64,000 bases of DNA, taken from NCBI GenBank assembly GCA_947475845.1, contig CANJMO010000001.1, positions 62,001 through 126,000 of the forward strand, in the 5' to 3' direction. Below are positions 26,007 to 34,566 of the stretch, one piece after another. The stretch's first letter is position 1. Every line of letters begins with the position of its first letter. Both the position numbers and the translations under genes were made by a program. The notes below the pieces were generated by a model, which worked only from the letters and a program-made list of their open reading frames with translations, searched no databases and was not told the origin of the DNA. The DNA is from Caulobacteraceae bacterium (GTDB taxonomy: Bacteria > Pseudomonadota > Alphaproteobacteria > Caulobacterales > Caulobacteraceae).

Positions 26007-26696
26007 ATGACACTGACGCCTGAGGAATGGCTGGCCCTGGCCACCAGCCTGATGGTGGCCGCGCGGGCGCTGGTGTTCGCCCTGCCGCTGGCGGTCGCGG
26101 TCGCCTGGATGCTGACGCGGCCGCGCCTGCCCGGCCGCTTCATCCTCAACGCCCTGGCCCATGCGCCGCTGGTGCTGCCGCCGGTGGTGGTGGGCTACGC
26201 CCTGCTGCTGCTGTTCGGGATCAGGGGACCGATCGGCCGTATCCTGTTCGAGACCCTGCACATCCGCCTGGCCTTCACCGGCGGCGGCGCGGCCCTGGCG
26301 GCCGGGGTGATGGCTTTTCCGCTGATGTTGCGGGCGCTGAAGCTGTCGTTCGAAGCCATCGATCCTGGCCTGGACATCGCCGCTCGCTCGCTCGGCGCCG
26401 GAGCCCTGGATCGTTTCCTCAACGTCTCCCTGCCGCTGGCCGCGCCCGGGGTGGCGGCGGCGGCCATCGTCGGCTTCGCCGCCTGCCTCGGCGAGTTCGG
26501 CGCGATCATCACCTTCGCCGCCAATGTGCCGGGCGAAACCCAGACCCTGCCCCTGGCCATATACGCAGCCTTGCAGACGCCCGGCGGCGACGCCACGGCG
26601 CTGAAGCTCAGCGTGCTGTCGTTCACCATCGCCATCGTCGCCCTGGCCCTGTCCGAAGTGCTGGCCAGGCGGGCGCAGAAGCTGGCGGGCCGCTGA
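26007..26696 (+). CDS. modB: Molybdate ABC transporter permease ModB
   Basis: This 229-residue inner-membrane permease has about five transmembrane helices and the EAA-type loop that contacts the ATPase (EAIDPGLDIAARSLGAGALDRFLNVSLPLAAPG, about residues 116-148). LPLAVAVAWMLTRP, HAPLVLPPVVVGYALLLLFG and FAACLGEFGAIITFAANVPGETQTLPLAIY are strongly ModB-like. The TGA overlaps the ATG of modC. The usual upstream substrate-binding gene modA is missing: only 43 bp separate modB from dgoA. Confidence 0.95.
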   Translation: MTLTPEEWLALATSLMVAARALVFALPLAVAVAWMLTRPRLPGRFILNALAHAPLVLPPVVVGYALLLLFGIRGPIGRILFETLHIRLAFTGGGAALAAGVMAFPLMLRALKLSFEAIDPGLDIAARSLGAGALDRFLNVSLPLAAPGVAAAAIVGFAACLGEFGAIITFAANVPGETQTLPLAIYAALQTPGGDATALKLSVLSFTIAIVALALSEVLARRAQKLAGR

Positions 26697-27778
26697 TGCT
26701 CAAGGTCCAGTTCAGCAAGAGCCTGGGCGGCTTCAGTCTCGAGGCAGCGTTTTCGGGCGCGGACAAGGGCGTCACGGTCCTGTTCGGACCTTCCGGCGCC
26801 GGCAAGAGCAGCATCCTGGCCTGCGTCGCGGGGGCGTCCCGTCCCGACAGCGGGCGCATCGAACTGGACGGCGAGGCGCTGTTCGACTCTGCCTCGCGCA
26901 TCGACCTGCCCATGGAGCGGCGCCGGATCGGCTGGGTGTTCCAGGATGCGCGCCTGTTCCCGCACCTGTCGGTCGCCGGCAACCTGCGCTTCGGCCTGAA
27001 GCGGGCGCCGGCCGGCGATACGCCGATCCGGTTCGATGAGGTGGTGTCGGTTCTGGGTATCGAGCGTCTGCTGCACCGGCGGCCGCGCGACCTGTCCGGC
27101 GGCGAGCGCCAGCGGGTGGGCCTCGGCCGCGCCCTGCTCAGTCAGCCGCGTTTGCTTCTGATGGACGAACCCCTAGCGTCGCTCGACGCCGCGCGCCGGG
27201 CGGAGATCCTGCCGTTCTTCGAACAGCTGAAGACCCGCTTCGGCGTGCCGGTCCTGTATGTCACCCACAGCCTGGCGGAGGCCGTGCGCCTCGGCGACCG
27301 GATGGCGGTGATCCATGAGGGCCGGGTGACCGCCCAGGGATCGCTGGGCGAGGTCGTCGCCCAGGCCGGCTCGCGCGCCCAGCTCGGCGCGGCGCTCGAC
27401 GGACGGGTGACGCGCCACGACGATCAAATGAGCCTGGTCCAGGTCGGCGCCTGGGATTTCCGCGTGCCGCGCATCGAGCGGTCGGCGGGCGCGTCGCTGC
27501 GCCTGTTCGTCCTGGCCCGCGATGTGATGCTGGCGCTCGATCCGCCCAGCCGCATCTCCGCGCGCAACGTGTTGCCCGGTCAGATCGTCAGCATCGATGA
27601 ACAGGAAGGTCAGGTGCTGGTGCGTCTGACCCACGACGGCCAGACCCTGGTCTGCGCCCTGACCCCCGACGCGGTGGCCGACCTGCAACTGCAACCGGGG
27701 ATGCCGGCCTGGGCGGTGGTCAAGTCAGTGGCTATCGACGGTCTCGGCGGCCGCCTGCTGTCGGCGCTGGAGGCCTAG
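26696..27778 (+). CDS. modC: Molybdate ABC transporter ATP-binding protein ModC
   Basis: This 360-residue ATPase has Walker A FGPSGAGKSSIL (about residues 33-44), the Q-loop VFQDARLFPHLSV, the signature LSGGERQRVGLGRALL, Walker B LLLMDEPLASLD and the switch His in VTHSL. A C-terminal TOBE domain (about residues 295-360) is the molybdate-sensing regulatory module typical of ModC. The start is the ATG sharing bases with the modB stop. It converges with moeA with a 4-nt overlap. With ModB it imports molybdate for the cofactor made by the adjacent moa/moe genes. Confidence 0.95.
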   Translation: MLKVQFSKSLGGFSLEAAFSGADKGVTVLFGPSGAGKSSILACVAGASRPDSGRIELDGEALFDSASRIDLPMERRRIGWVFQDARLFPHLSVAGNLRFGLKRAPAGDTPIRFDEVVSVLGIERLLHRRPRDLSGGERQRVGLGRALLSQPRLLLMDEPLASLDAARRAEILPFFEQLKTRFGVPVLYVTHSLAEAVRLGDRMAVIHEGRVTAQGSLGEVVAQAGSRAQLGAALDGRVTRHDDQMSLVQVGAWDFRVPRIERSAGASLRLFVLARDVMLALDPPSRISARNVLPGQIVSIDEQEGQVLVRLTHDGQTLVCALTPDAVADLQLQPGMPAWAVVKSVAIDGLGGRLLSALEA

Positions 27779-28977
27779 AGGCGGTCCAGCCGCAGCACAT
27801 CCACCAGATCGCCGACGGCGGCGGCGGGAGCGTCCGCCGGGCGGCGCATCAGGCCGTCGGCCTGGGCGTAGACGGTGACCAGGGACGAGTCCTGATCGGC
27901 CATTGGACGCACGGTCAGCGTCCCGTCTTCGCCACAGTCCAGCATCGCCCGCATCAGGTGGGTGCGGGGACCGTTGGCCTTGAGCGGGGCCAGCAGGCGG
28001 GCCTTGAGGAAGCGGGGTTCGGGATCGGCGCCGAGCATGGCGCGGATCACCGGCTTGAGGAACAGCTCGGCGCAGACCATGGCCGAGGCTGGGTTTCCGG
28101 GCAGGCCGACGACCGCGCGCCCGTCGCCAAGGCGGCCGAACCACGTCGGCTTGCCGGGCCGTATATTGATGGTCTGTACGAACAGCTCCAGGCCCAATGG
28201 GCCAAGCGCGGGCTTGACGATGTCGTAGTCGCCGACCGAGGCCCCGCCGACGGTGACGATCAGGTCGGCGTCGATCCCCTGCACCGCCTCGATCACCGCC
28301 GACTGCTCGTCGCGGGCGGCGGCCAGACGTTGTGGTTGCCCGCCCCAGGCCTCGATCAGGGCGCACAGGGCGATGCTGCCGGATTCGTAGATCTGCCAAG
28401 GCCCGGGCTGGGCCGGCGGGCGCACCAGTTCCTCACCGGTGCACAGCACCGCCACGCGCGGACGTCTTGCCACGTTGAGGGTCCCGCATCCGGCCGCGGC
28501 GGCCAGGGACAGTCGCCAGCCATCGAGCCTTTGACCCGTCTGCAACAGCCGGTCCCCGGCGTGGAAGTCGCCGCCGCGCGGGCGGATGTTGTCGTCGCCG
28601 GGCGCGACGGGGCCGAGCCGGACCTTGCCGTCCAACTTCCCGGCGTTTTCCTGGATCACGACGCTGTCGGCGCCGGCGGGGATCGCCGCGCCGGTGAAGA
28701 TGCGCACCGCGTGGCCGGGCTGCAGCGTTCCGCCGTAGCCGTGGCCGGCTGAGGACTCTCCGGCGATGGGCAGTTCCACCTCGGCAGCCGCGTCCGCCAG
28801 CCGGATCGCCCAGCCGTCCATGGCCGACGAGTCGAACGGCGGCTGGTCGCGCACGGCGTCGATGTCCTGGGCCAGCACGCGGCCGTGGGCCTGGTCGATG
28901 GCGATGGTTTCGGCGCCGAGGGACCGGACGTGGCCGAGCATGATCGCCCGGGCGTCCTCGATGGTCAGGTTCTTCAT
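27775..28977 (-). CDS. moeA: Molybdopterin molybdenumtransferase MoeA
   Basis: This 400-residue enzyme inserts molybdate into adenylylated molybdopterin. The order of domains is normal: N-terminal GRVLAQDIDAVRDQPPFDSSAMDGWAIR (about residues 29-56), IFTGAAIPAGADSVVIQENA, the MoCF/MPTb fold with GSIALCALIEAWGG and IVTVGGASVGDYD (about 240-252), FGRLGDGRAVVGLPGNPASAMV, and the C-terminal beta domain. It is the most distal gene of the minus-strand moa series, 4 nt from moaC. Confidence 0.96.
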   Translation of the reverse strand: MKNLTIEDARAIMLGHVRSLGAETIAIDQAHGRVLAQDIDAVRDQPPFDSSAMDGWAIRLADAAAEVELPIAGESSAGHGYGGTLQPGHAVRIFTGAAIPAGADSVVIQENAGKLDGKVRLGPVAPGDDNIRPRGGDFHAGDRLLQTGQRLDGWRLSLAAAAGCGTLNVARRPRVAVLCTGEELVRPPAQPGPWQIYESGSIALCALIEAWGGQPQRLAAARDEQSAVIEAVQGIDADLIVTVGGASVGDYDIVKPALGPLGLELFVQTINIRPGKPTWFGRLGDGRAVVGLPGNPASAMVCAELFLKPVIRAMLGADPEPRFLKARLLAPLKANGPRTHLMRAMLDCGEDGTLTVRPMADQDSSLVTVYAQADGLMRRPADAPAAAVGDLVDVLRLDRL

Positions 28978-28981
28978 CGGA

Positions 28982-29461
28982 TCAGACGTCGCGCCGGAAG
29001 TCGCCGGAAGCGCCGCCGCTCTTCTCGATCAGGCGGACGGCCTCAATGACCATGCCTTTGTCGGCGGCCTTGAGCATGTCGTATAGGGTCAGCAGCGCCA
29101 CCGAGACGGCGGTGAGGGCCTCCATCTCGACGCCGGTGGGGCCGGTGGTCTTGACCCGCGCGGTCGCTTCCAGCCCGGAACCATCCGTAGACGGATCTAT
29201 CTGGACCTTGACCGAAGAGATCGCCAGCGGATGGCACATCGGAATCAAGTCCGAGGTGCGCTTGGCGGCCATGATCCCGGCGATCTGGGCCACGGCCATG
29301 ACCTCGCCCTTCTTGCCGGAGCCTTCGAGGGCCAGCTTGAGGGTTTCGGGCTGCATCAGGATACGGCCCGCCGCCACGGCGACACGGGTCGTCGACGGCT
29401 TGTCCGAGACATCGACCATGCGCGCGCGGCCGTCGTCGTCCAGGTGCGTCAGCTTGCTCAT
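28982..29461 (-). CDS. moaC: Cyclic pyranopterin monophosphate synthase MoaC
   Basis: This 159-residue enzyme converts the MoaA product to cyclic pyranopterin monophosphate. Visible are [55 protein letters not shown] (about residues 55-79, with the catalytic region) and [28 protein letters not shown] (the conserved C-terminal helix with the catalytic Lys). Its ATG overlaps the moaB stop by 4 nt. The C-terminus ([12 protein letters not shown]) matches the family. Confidence 0.97.
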   Translation of the reverse strand: MSKLTHLDDDGRARMVDVSDKPSTTRVAVAAGRILMQPETLKLALEGSGKKGEVMAVAQIAGIMAAKRTSDLIPMCHPLAISSVKVQIDPSTDGSGLEATARVKTTGPTGVEMEALTAVSVALLTLYDMLKAADKGMVIEAVRLIEKSGGASGDFRRDV

Positions 29462-30018
29462 GTCTCCAGCAACCGCGGCATCATCTCGACCATGTTGCAG
29501 GGCTTGTGCCGGCTATCGAGCTGCCAGCGGATCACCTTGTCCCAGCCGTCGCGGCAGGCGCCGGGCGAGCCCGGCAGGCAGAACACGAACACGCCCTTGA
29601 CGATGCCGGCCACGGCCCGGCTCTGCAGGGTCGACAGGCCCACGGTCTGATAGCTGACCATGTGGAACACCACCGAAAAGCCGTCGAGCACCTTGTCGAA
29701 CAGGGGCGCCATGGCCTCGGGCGTGACATCGCGGCCGGTGATGCCGGTGCCGCCGGTGGTGACGATGGCGTCGATCTGGCCGGTCGCCACCCACTCCAGC
29801 ACCTTGGCCCGGATCGCCTCGACGTCGTCCAGCACGATCGCATGGCCGGACGGCTCGAACCCGGCCTCGCGGATACGGTCGGTGAGCAGGGGGCCGGTGG
29901 TGTCGGTCTCCTCGTCGCGGGTGTCGGAGATGACCATCACCGCCACGCGCACCGGAATGATCGGTCCGTCGACGAGCTTGCCGCCGGGCGCGGGTAGGGT
30001 GGGCAATTCAGCGGTCAC
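29458..30018 (-). CDS. moaB: Molybdopterin adenylyltransferase-like protein MoaB
   Basis: This 186-residue MogA/MoaB-fold protein would adenylylate molybdopterin before MoeA acts. [31 protein letters not shown] is the start of the fold, and [33 protein letters not shown] (about residues 82-114) is the MPT-binding motif; [14 protein letters not shown] completes it. The start is a GTG whose bases overlap the moaE stop (GTGA), so about 16 residues precede the fold. The frame continues upstream through moaE in another phase and is not real there. Confidence 0.94.
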   Translation of the reverse strand: MTAELPTLPAPGGKLVDGPIIPVRVAVMVISDTRDEETDTTGPLLTDRIREAGFEPSGHAIVLDDVEAIRAKVLEWVATGQIDAIVTTGGTGITGRDVTPEAMAPLFDKVLDGFSVVFHMVSYQTVGLSTLQSRAVAGIVKGVFVFCLPGSPGACRDGWDKVIRWQLDSRHKPCNMVEMMPRLLET

Positions 30019-30470
30019 TTGGCGCTCCAGCGTTTCACGTCCTGATAGTCTCCGTCGCGCGGTTCGATCCAGCGTTGTCCGTCCGGCCCGCTCTCCTTTT
30101 TCCAGAAGGGGGCCTCGGTCTTGAGACGGTCCATCAGATAGTCGGCGGCCTCGAACGCCGCGCGGCGGTGTTCGGCGGCGGTGACGACGAAGACGATGGC
30201 CTCCCCCGGCGCGATCGGGCCGTGGCGGTGGACGATCAGCACATCCTGTACGCCGAAGCGGGCGCGGGCCTCGGCCTCCATCGCCTCGATGGCCGGTTCG
30301 GTGAAGCCGGGGTAGGCGTCGAGCTCGAGCGTTGTGACGCCTGCTCCGGCTGTCGTGTCGCGGCATATGCCGGTGAAGCTGACCACGCCGCCCGCCTCGG
30401 CGCGTCCGGCGCTGAACTCCGACAACAGGCGCCCGGCGTCGAACGCTTCGGTCTGCACACGGACGGCCAT
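30015..30470 (-). CDS. moaE: Molybdopterin synthase catalytic subunit MoaE
   Basis: This 151-residue protein is the large subunit of molybdopterin synthase, which puts two sulphurs onto cyclic pyranopterin monophosphate. Visible are GGVVSFTGICRD (about residues 27-38), TLELDAYPGFTEPAIEAME, VLIVHRHGPIAPGEAIVFVVTAAEHRRAAFEAADYLMDRLKTEAPFWKKE (about 84-133, with the catalytic lysines) and a short C-terminus. It follows moaD by one base (TGA-G-ATG) and overlaps moaB, so MoaD, MoaE and MoaB are made together. Confidence 0.97.
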   Translation of the reverse strand: MAVRVQTEAFDAGRLLSEFSAGRAEAGGVVSFTGICRDTTAGAGVTTLELDAYPGFTEPAIEAMEAEARARFGVQDVLIVHRHGPIAPGEAIVFVVTAAEHRRAAFEAADYLMDRLKTEAPFWKKESGPDGQRWIEPRDGDYQDVKRWSAK

Positions 30471-30471
30471 C

Positions 30472-30714
30472 TCAGCCGCCGCTCATCGGCGGCAGGAAGG
30501 CGATCTCGTCGTTGGCGGCTAGAGCCACGTCTTCGCGCATCAGGGTCTTGTTGACGGCAGCTTGCACGCCCTTGCCGGCCAGGGCTTCGCCGAGGGCGGC
30601 GTCCTCGCGGTAAAGCAGATCGCGCAGGGCGGACAGGGTCGCGGGAGCGTCAATGGTTCGTTCGCGCCAGCCGGCAATGTCGCGCAGGCGGCCGAGCAGC
30701 ACGACCTTCATCAT
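30472..30714 (-). CDS. moaD: Molybdopterin synthase sulphur-carrier subunit MoaD
   Basis: This 80-residue ubiquitin-fold protein carries the thiocarboxylate that MoaE transfers to precursor Z. It ends in the required Gly-Gly (PPMSGG). MKVVLLGRLRDIAG and the AAVNKTLMREDVALAANDEIAFLPP end are typical MoaD. It lies 2 nt after moaA and 1 nt before moaE. The MoeB-type enzyme that activates the C-terminal glycine is not in this window. Confidence 0.96.
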   Translation of the reverse strand: MMKVVLLGRLRDIAGWRERTIDAPATLSALRDLLYREDAALGEALAGKGVQAAVNKTLMREDVALAANDEIAFLPPMSGG

Positions 30715-30716
30715 GG

Positions 30717-31751
30717 TCAGCCGCCGGTCGTGGACATGGAGCGGGCGACGGCCGGCGCCGCGCCGCGGCGCTCGATCTTGAAGTCATGGCCCTTGGGCTT
30801 GCGCGTGATCGCCTCGCGGATGGCGGCGGTCAGGGAGGCGTCAGTGGCGTCCTGGCGCAGCGGCGCGCGCAGGTCCGCGCGGTCGTCCTGGCCCAAACAC
30901 ATGTAGAGCTCGCCGGTACAGGTGACCCGCACCCGGTTGCAGCTTTCGCAGAAGGTGTGGCTGAGCGGGGTGATGAAGCCGAGCTTGCCGCCGGTTTCCT
31001 CGACCCGGACATAGCGCGCCGGCCCGGCGGTGCGGTCGGTCAGGGGGGTTAGGGTCCAGAACGATTCCAGATCGGCGCGAACGGCGGCCAGGGATAGGTA
31101 CTGGTCTGTGCGGTCTTCTTCGACCTCGCCCAGCGGCATGGTCTCGATCAGGGTGATGCCGAGGCCGCGGCCGTGCGCCCACTGGATCATGGCCGGCAGG
31201 TCTGCCTGGTTTGAGCCCTTCAGGGCGACGGTGTTGATCTTGACCGCGATGCCCGCCTTTTGCGCGGCGTCGATGCCGGCGATCACCTGATTGAGGTCGC
31301 CGCCGCGGGTGATGCGGCGGAATTCGTCCGGGTTCAGACTATCGAGCGAGACGTTGAGGCGGCGCACGCCGTGTGCGGCCAGCTCGTCGGCGAAGCGGGT
31401 CAGCTGGGTGCCGTTAGTGGTGAGGGTCAGCTCTTCCAGGGCGCCGGAGCGCAGATGCCGCGATAGGCCTTCGACCAACTGCATGAAGCCCCGTCGCCCG
31501 AGCGGTTCGCCGCCGGTCAGGCGCAGCTTGCGCGTGCCCAGGTCGATGAAGGTCGAGCACAGGCGGTCCAGCTCCTCGATGGTGAGGATTTCCGCCTTGG
31601 GCAGGAAGGTCTGGTGCTCCGACATGCAGTAGACGCAGCGCAGATCGCAGCGGTCGGTCACTGAGACGCGAAGATAGTCGATGGTGCGGCCGAACGGATC
31701 GACCAGGGATTGGGGTGTCTGTACGGACGAGCCGAGATCGTAAGGGCTCAT
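30717..31751 (-). CDS. moaA: GTP 3',8-cyclase MoaA
   Basis: This 344-residue radical SAM enzyme starts molybdopterin synthesis from GTP. The N-terminal cluster motif is [10 protein letters not shown] (about residues 33-42, C-x3-C-x2-C). The GTP-site C-terminal cluster shows [21 protein letters not shown] (C-x2-C-x13-C, about residues 268-288), and the peptide ends in Gly-Gly (STTGG) as required for activity. [15 protein letters not shown] holds the SAM-binding glycine motif (GGEPL). The ATG overlaps the fdhD stop by 4 nt. Confidence 0.97.
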   Translation of the reverse strand: MSPYDLGSSVQTPQSLVDPFGRTIDYLRVSVTDRCDLRCVYCMSEHQTFLPKAEILTIEELDRLCSTFIDLGTRKLRLTGGEPLGRRGFMQLVEGLSRHLRSGALEELTLTTNGTQLTRFADELAAHGVRRLNVSLDSLNPDEFRRITRGGDLNQVIAGIDAAQKAGIAVKINTVALKGSNQADLPAMIQWAHGRGLGITLIETMPLGEVEEDRTDQYLSLAAVRADLESFWTLTPLTDRTAGPARYVRVEETGGKLGFITPLSHTFCESCNRVRVTCTGELYMCLGQDDRADLRAPLRQDATDASLTAAIREAITRKPKGHDFKIERRGAAPAVARSMSTTGG

Positions 31752-32575
31752 GCGGCGGCCCCTTCCGCAACCGGATCGAGCACGCGCTCAGCGCCAGTGA
31801 ATATGGCGTGGCCGTCGGCGCGGGCCAGGGCGATCAGGGTCAGGTTGGCGCCCTCGGCCTTGCGGATGGCCATGGCGGTGGGGGCCGAGATCGCCACCAG
31901 GAGTGACACCCCCGCCAGCACGGTCTTCTCGACCATCTCGTAGGAGCAGCGGCTGGTGACGACGACGAAGGCGCGCGTCGGATCGAGACCGGCCTTGAGC
32001 GCGGCGCCGATCAGCTTGTCGAGCGCATTGTGCCGCCCGACGTCCTCGCGGATCAGCAGAACCTTGCCGTCGGTGTCGGCCCAGGCAGCGGCGTGGGTGG
32101 CGCGGGTCGCGGCGCCCAGGCTCTGCAGTGGCTCCATGGCAGTCAGGGCCGCCTGGATCGCCTGACGGCGTACGGCGAGGCCAGAGGGAAGGACGGGCAG
32201 GGCGCGTAGGGCGTCTTCCGGGCTCTGCACCCCGCACAGGCCGCAGGACGAGCGCCCCTCCATATTGCGCCGGCGTCGGGCGGAGGCGGCCTGGGCTCCC
32301 GCGCGCGACAGCAGGACGTCGGCGACGAGGCCCTCGTCATGCTCAGAGACGCGGATGTCGAGGACCTCATCGGCCGCCGCGATCCGCTCGGACACGGTGA
32401 AGCCGAGGGCCAGGTCGGCGACGTCCTGGGGCGTGGCCATCAGCACCGCATAGGGCTCGGAATCGTAGCTGATCCCCACCGCCGTCTCTTCCGGCACGGC
32501 GCGCGTGATCGCCTCGGAGGCGCGGGCCCCGAGGCGCCATTGCAGCGCGGGCTGGATGTGGACGGGCTCGTTCAT
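31748..32575 (-). CDS. fdhD: Formate dehydrogenase sulphurtransferase FdhD
   Basis: This 275-residue protein delivers sulphur to the molybdenum centre of formate dehydrogenase; without it the enzyme is inactive. Visible are [25 protein letters not shown] (about residues 44-68), the catalytic cysteine loop SSCGLCG (about 113-119) and [20 protein letters not shown] with the C-terminal [20 protein letters not shown] (about 180-235). The ATG at 32575 starts the normal domain; the frame is open much further upstream without similarity. It lies between the transporter gene (77 bp away) and moaA (overlapping), tying cofactor synthesis to formate dehydrogenase. Confidence 0.96.
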   Translation of the reverse strand: MNEPVHIQPALQWRLGARASEAITRAVPEETAVGISYDSEPYAVLMATPQDVADLALGFTVSERIAAADEVLDIRVSEHDEGLVADVLLSRAGAQAASARRRRNMEGRSSCGLCGVQSPEDALRALPVLPSGLAVRRQAIQAALTAMEPLQSLGAATRATHAAAWADTDGKVLLIREDVGRHNALDKLIGAALKAGLDPTRAFVVVTSRCSYEMVEKTVLAGVSLLVAISAPTAMAIRKAEGANLTLIALARADGHAIFTGAERVLDPVAEGAAA

Positions 32576-32652
32576 GGTCTCAGGCGATTGCGGTGGAACT
32601 CTTAGATGGGGCTCAAGATAGCATTTTTCACGGTGCACGACGAATTGGACGC

Positions 32653-34254
32653 CTAGTGGAACAGCACCGCCGCCTTGGTGAGCGTGATCCACACACCCCA
32701 GGCCAACGGCAGTACAACGACGGCCCAGGCAGCGGCGGTCATGCCGTCGAAGCGGCCCCGGCCGATGCCGCCGCCGTCCGAGGCGGCGGAGGTGGCGGTG
32801 ACGCTGATCTCCTGATGGGTCATGCGCCAACGCTCGGCCACCGGCTTGACCATTAGGTTGGCAAGGAAGCCCAGCACCAGCAGGCCGGCCAGGATCAGGA
32901 AGATTGGCGGATAGATGCCGGCGCGCGGGGCGCCCGCGGCGATCGCCCGGTCGCGCAGGACGGTGACGATGAACGGTCCCAGCACCCCCGCCGTCGACCA
33001 GGCGGTCAGCAGACGGCCGTGGATGGCGCCGACGAACTGGGTTCCGAACACGTCGGCCAGATAGGCCGGGACGGTGGCGAAGCCGCCGCCGTACATCGAG
33101 GTGGTCACGGCGAAGCTGAGGACGAAGGCGCCGAGGATCGCCGCTGTGGCGGACCAGTGGGCGACCACGCCGAAGATCACCGCGCCCAGCGCCAGCATGA
33201 CGGCGTAGGTGGTCTTGCGGCCCAGCCGGTCGGAGATCGAGGCCCAGAAGAAGCGGCCGCCGATGTTGAACAGGCTGAGCAGGCCGACGAACCCGGCGGC
33301 GACCGCCGCGGCGGCCTTCTTCTGGCTGTCGTCGAAATCGAGGAAGGCGACGGAGGGAGCGTCCACCAGCCGGCCGCCGAAGATCTCCTGGATCATGGGC
33401 GAAGCCACCCCGATGATGCCGATCGAGGCGGAGACGTTGAGCAGCAGCACGGTCCAGATCAGCCAAAATTGGGGGGTCTTGTGCGCGTCCTTCAGGTGGA
33501 CGTTGAAGGTCGAGATCAGGCGGCTGGAAGCGGCCGGGGCGGTCCAGCCTTCCGGCGACCAGCCGGTGGGCGGCACGCGGAAGCTGAGGGCGCCGCCGAT
33601 CATGAACAGGAAGTAGCCCCCCGCCAGGACCAGCAGGGTCTGCCAGACGCCGACTTCGGCGCTGCCGGCGAAACGCTTCATCAGGATGTCGGCCAGGGGC
33701 GAGCCGATCATGGCCCCGCCGCCGAAGCCCATGATCGCCATGCCGGTGGCCATGCCGCGCCGGTCGGGAAACCATTTGATCAGGGTCGAAACCGGCGTGA
33801 TGTAGCCGAGCCCCAGGCCGATACCGCCGAGCAGGCCCGCGCCCAGCCACAAGAGCCACAGCTGGTGGACGTAGACGCCGATGGCGCCAATGGCGATGCC
33901 GCCGGCCCAGCAGAAGGCGGCCACGACCCCGGCCTTGCGCGGCCCGGCTTTCTCGAGCCAGCCGCCCCACAGCGCCGCCGCCGAACCGAGCACGACGAAG
34001 AACAGGCTGTAGGTCCAGGTCAGGTCGCTGACCCGCCAGTCGCAGGTCGAGGTGGTCAGGGCGTCGCCGAGGGTCATGCCGGGACAGGTCAGGGCCTTGC
34101 CGACCCCCAGCGCCCGCGACAGCGGCAGCCAGAACACGCTGAAACCGTAGGCCATGCCGATGCACAGATGGATGGCCAGGGCGCAGGGCGGAATGAGCCA
34201 GCGGTTGAAACCCGGCTTGGCGACGATCGCCTCGCGGTCGAGGAATCCGGTCAT
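32653..34254 (-). CDS. MFS transporter of the oxalate:formate antiporter (OFA) family
   Basis: This 533-residue inner-membrane transporter has twelve or so helices. The start (RWLIPPCALAIHLCIGMAYGFSVFWLPLSRALG) and the paired MFS motifs (GGWLEKAGPRKAGVVAAFCWAGG; DRRGMATGMAIMGFGGGAMIGSPLAD) fit the OFA branch, as does the long central loop (about residues 215-250). A GGGAGG site precedes the ATG at 34254; the frame goes on upstream without one. Lying directly after the formate dehydrogenase genes and before fdhD, it most likely brings in formate or oxalate. Oxalate-degrading genes frc and oxc are not in the window, which favours formate. Confidence 0.9.
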   Translation of the reverse strand: MTGFLDREAIVAKPGFNRWLIPPCALAIHLCIGMAYGFSVFWLPLSRALGVGKALTCPGMTLGDALTTSTCDWRVSDLTWTYSLFFVVLGSAAALWGGWLEKAGPRKAGVVAAFCWAGGIAIGAIGVYVHQLWLLWLGAGLLGGIGLGLGYITPVSTLIKWFPDRRGMATGMAIMGFGGGAMIGSPLADILMKRFAGSAEVGVWQTLLVLAGGYFLFMIGGALSFRVPPTGWSPEGWTAPAASSRLISTFNVHLKDAHKTPQFWLIWTVLLLNVSASIGIIGVASPMIQEIFGGRLVDAPSVAFLDFDDSQKKAAAAVAAGFVGLLSLFNIGGRFFWASISDRLGRKTTYAVMLALGAVIFGVVAHWSATAAILGAFVLSFAVTTSMYGGGFATVPAYLADVFGTQFVGAIHGRLLTAWSTAGVLGPFIVTVLRDRAIAAGAPRAGIYPPIFLILAGLLVLGFLANLMVKPVAERWRMTHQEISVTATSAASDGGGIGRGRFDGMTAAAWAVVVLPLAWGVWITLTKAAVLFH

Positions 34255-34312
34255 GTGCTGCCTCCCGACGCGCCTTCTGCGAGGCGCTGTGCGGCCACCA
34301 TGGCGCCCGCCA

Positions 34313-34564
34313 CTACTTCTGCAAAGAAGCGATGGCTTCGCACGCCAGGGGATCGAGACCCTCGCCGCCGGACTCGACATGGGCGCGGATTTTGGCGCGC
34401 ATGCGCGGATCCCAGAAGTCGGCGATGTGTTTGGCCATGCCCTTGACCGCCTGATCGAGCGGCCGGGCGACGAAGAACTTGCCGATCTGGTTGGCCATGT
34501 AGATCAGCCGCTCATCACTGGTGGTGGTGATGTGCTCTTCATCGTCGAACTGCGAATGGCCCAT
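34313..34564 (-). CDS. fdsD: Formate dehydrogenase delta subunit FdsD
   Basis: This 83-residue protein follows fdsA by 2 nt and matches the small delta subunits: DERLIYMANQIGKFFVA near residue 20 and VKGMAKHIADFWDPRMRAKI near residue 42 are the conserved blocks. FdsD proteins help assemble or stabilise the NAD-dependent formate dehydrogenase and are thought to aid cofactor binding. It is the last gene of the fds operon before the OFA transporter. Confidence 0.93.
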   Translation of the reverse strand: MGHSQFDDEEHITTTSDERLIYMANQIGKFFVARPLDQAVKGMAKHIADFWDPRMRAKIRAHVESGGEGLDPLACEAIASLQK

Positions 34565-34566
34565 GG

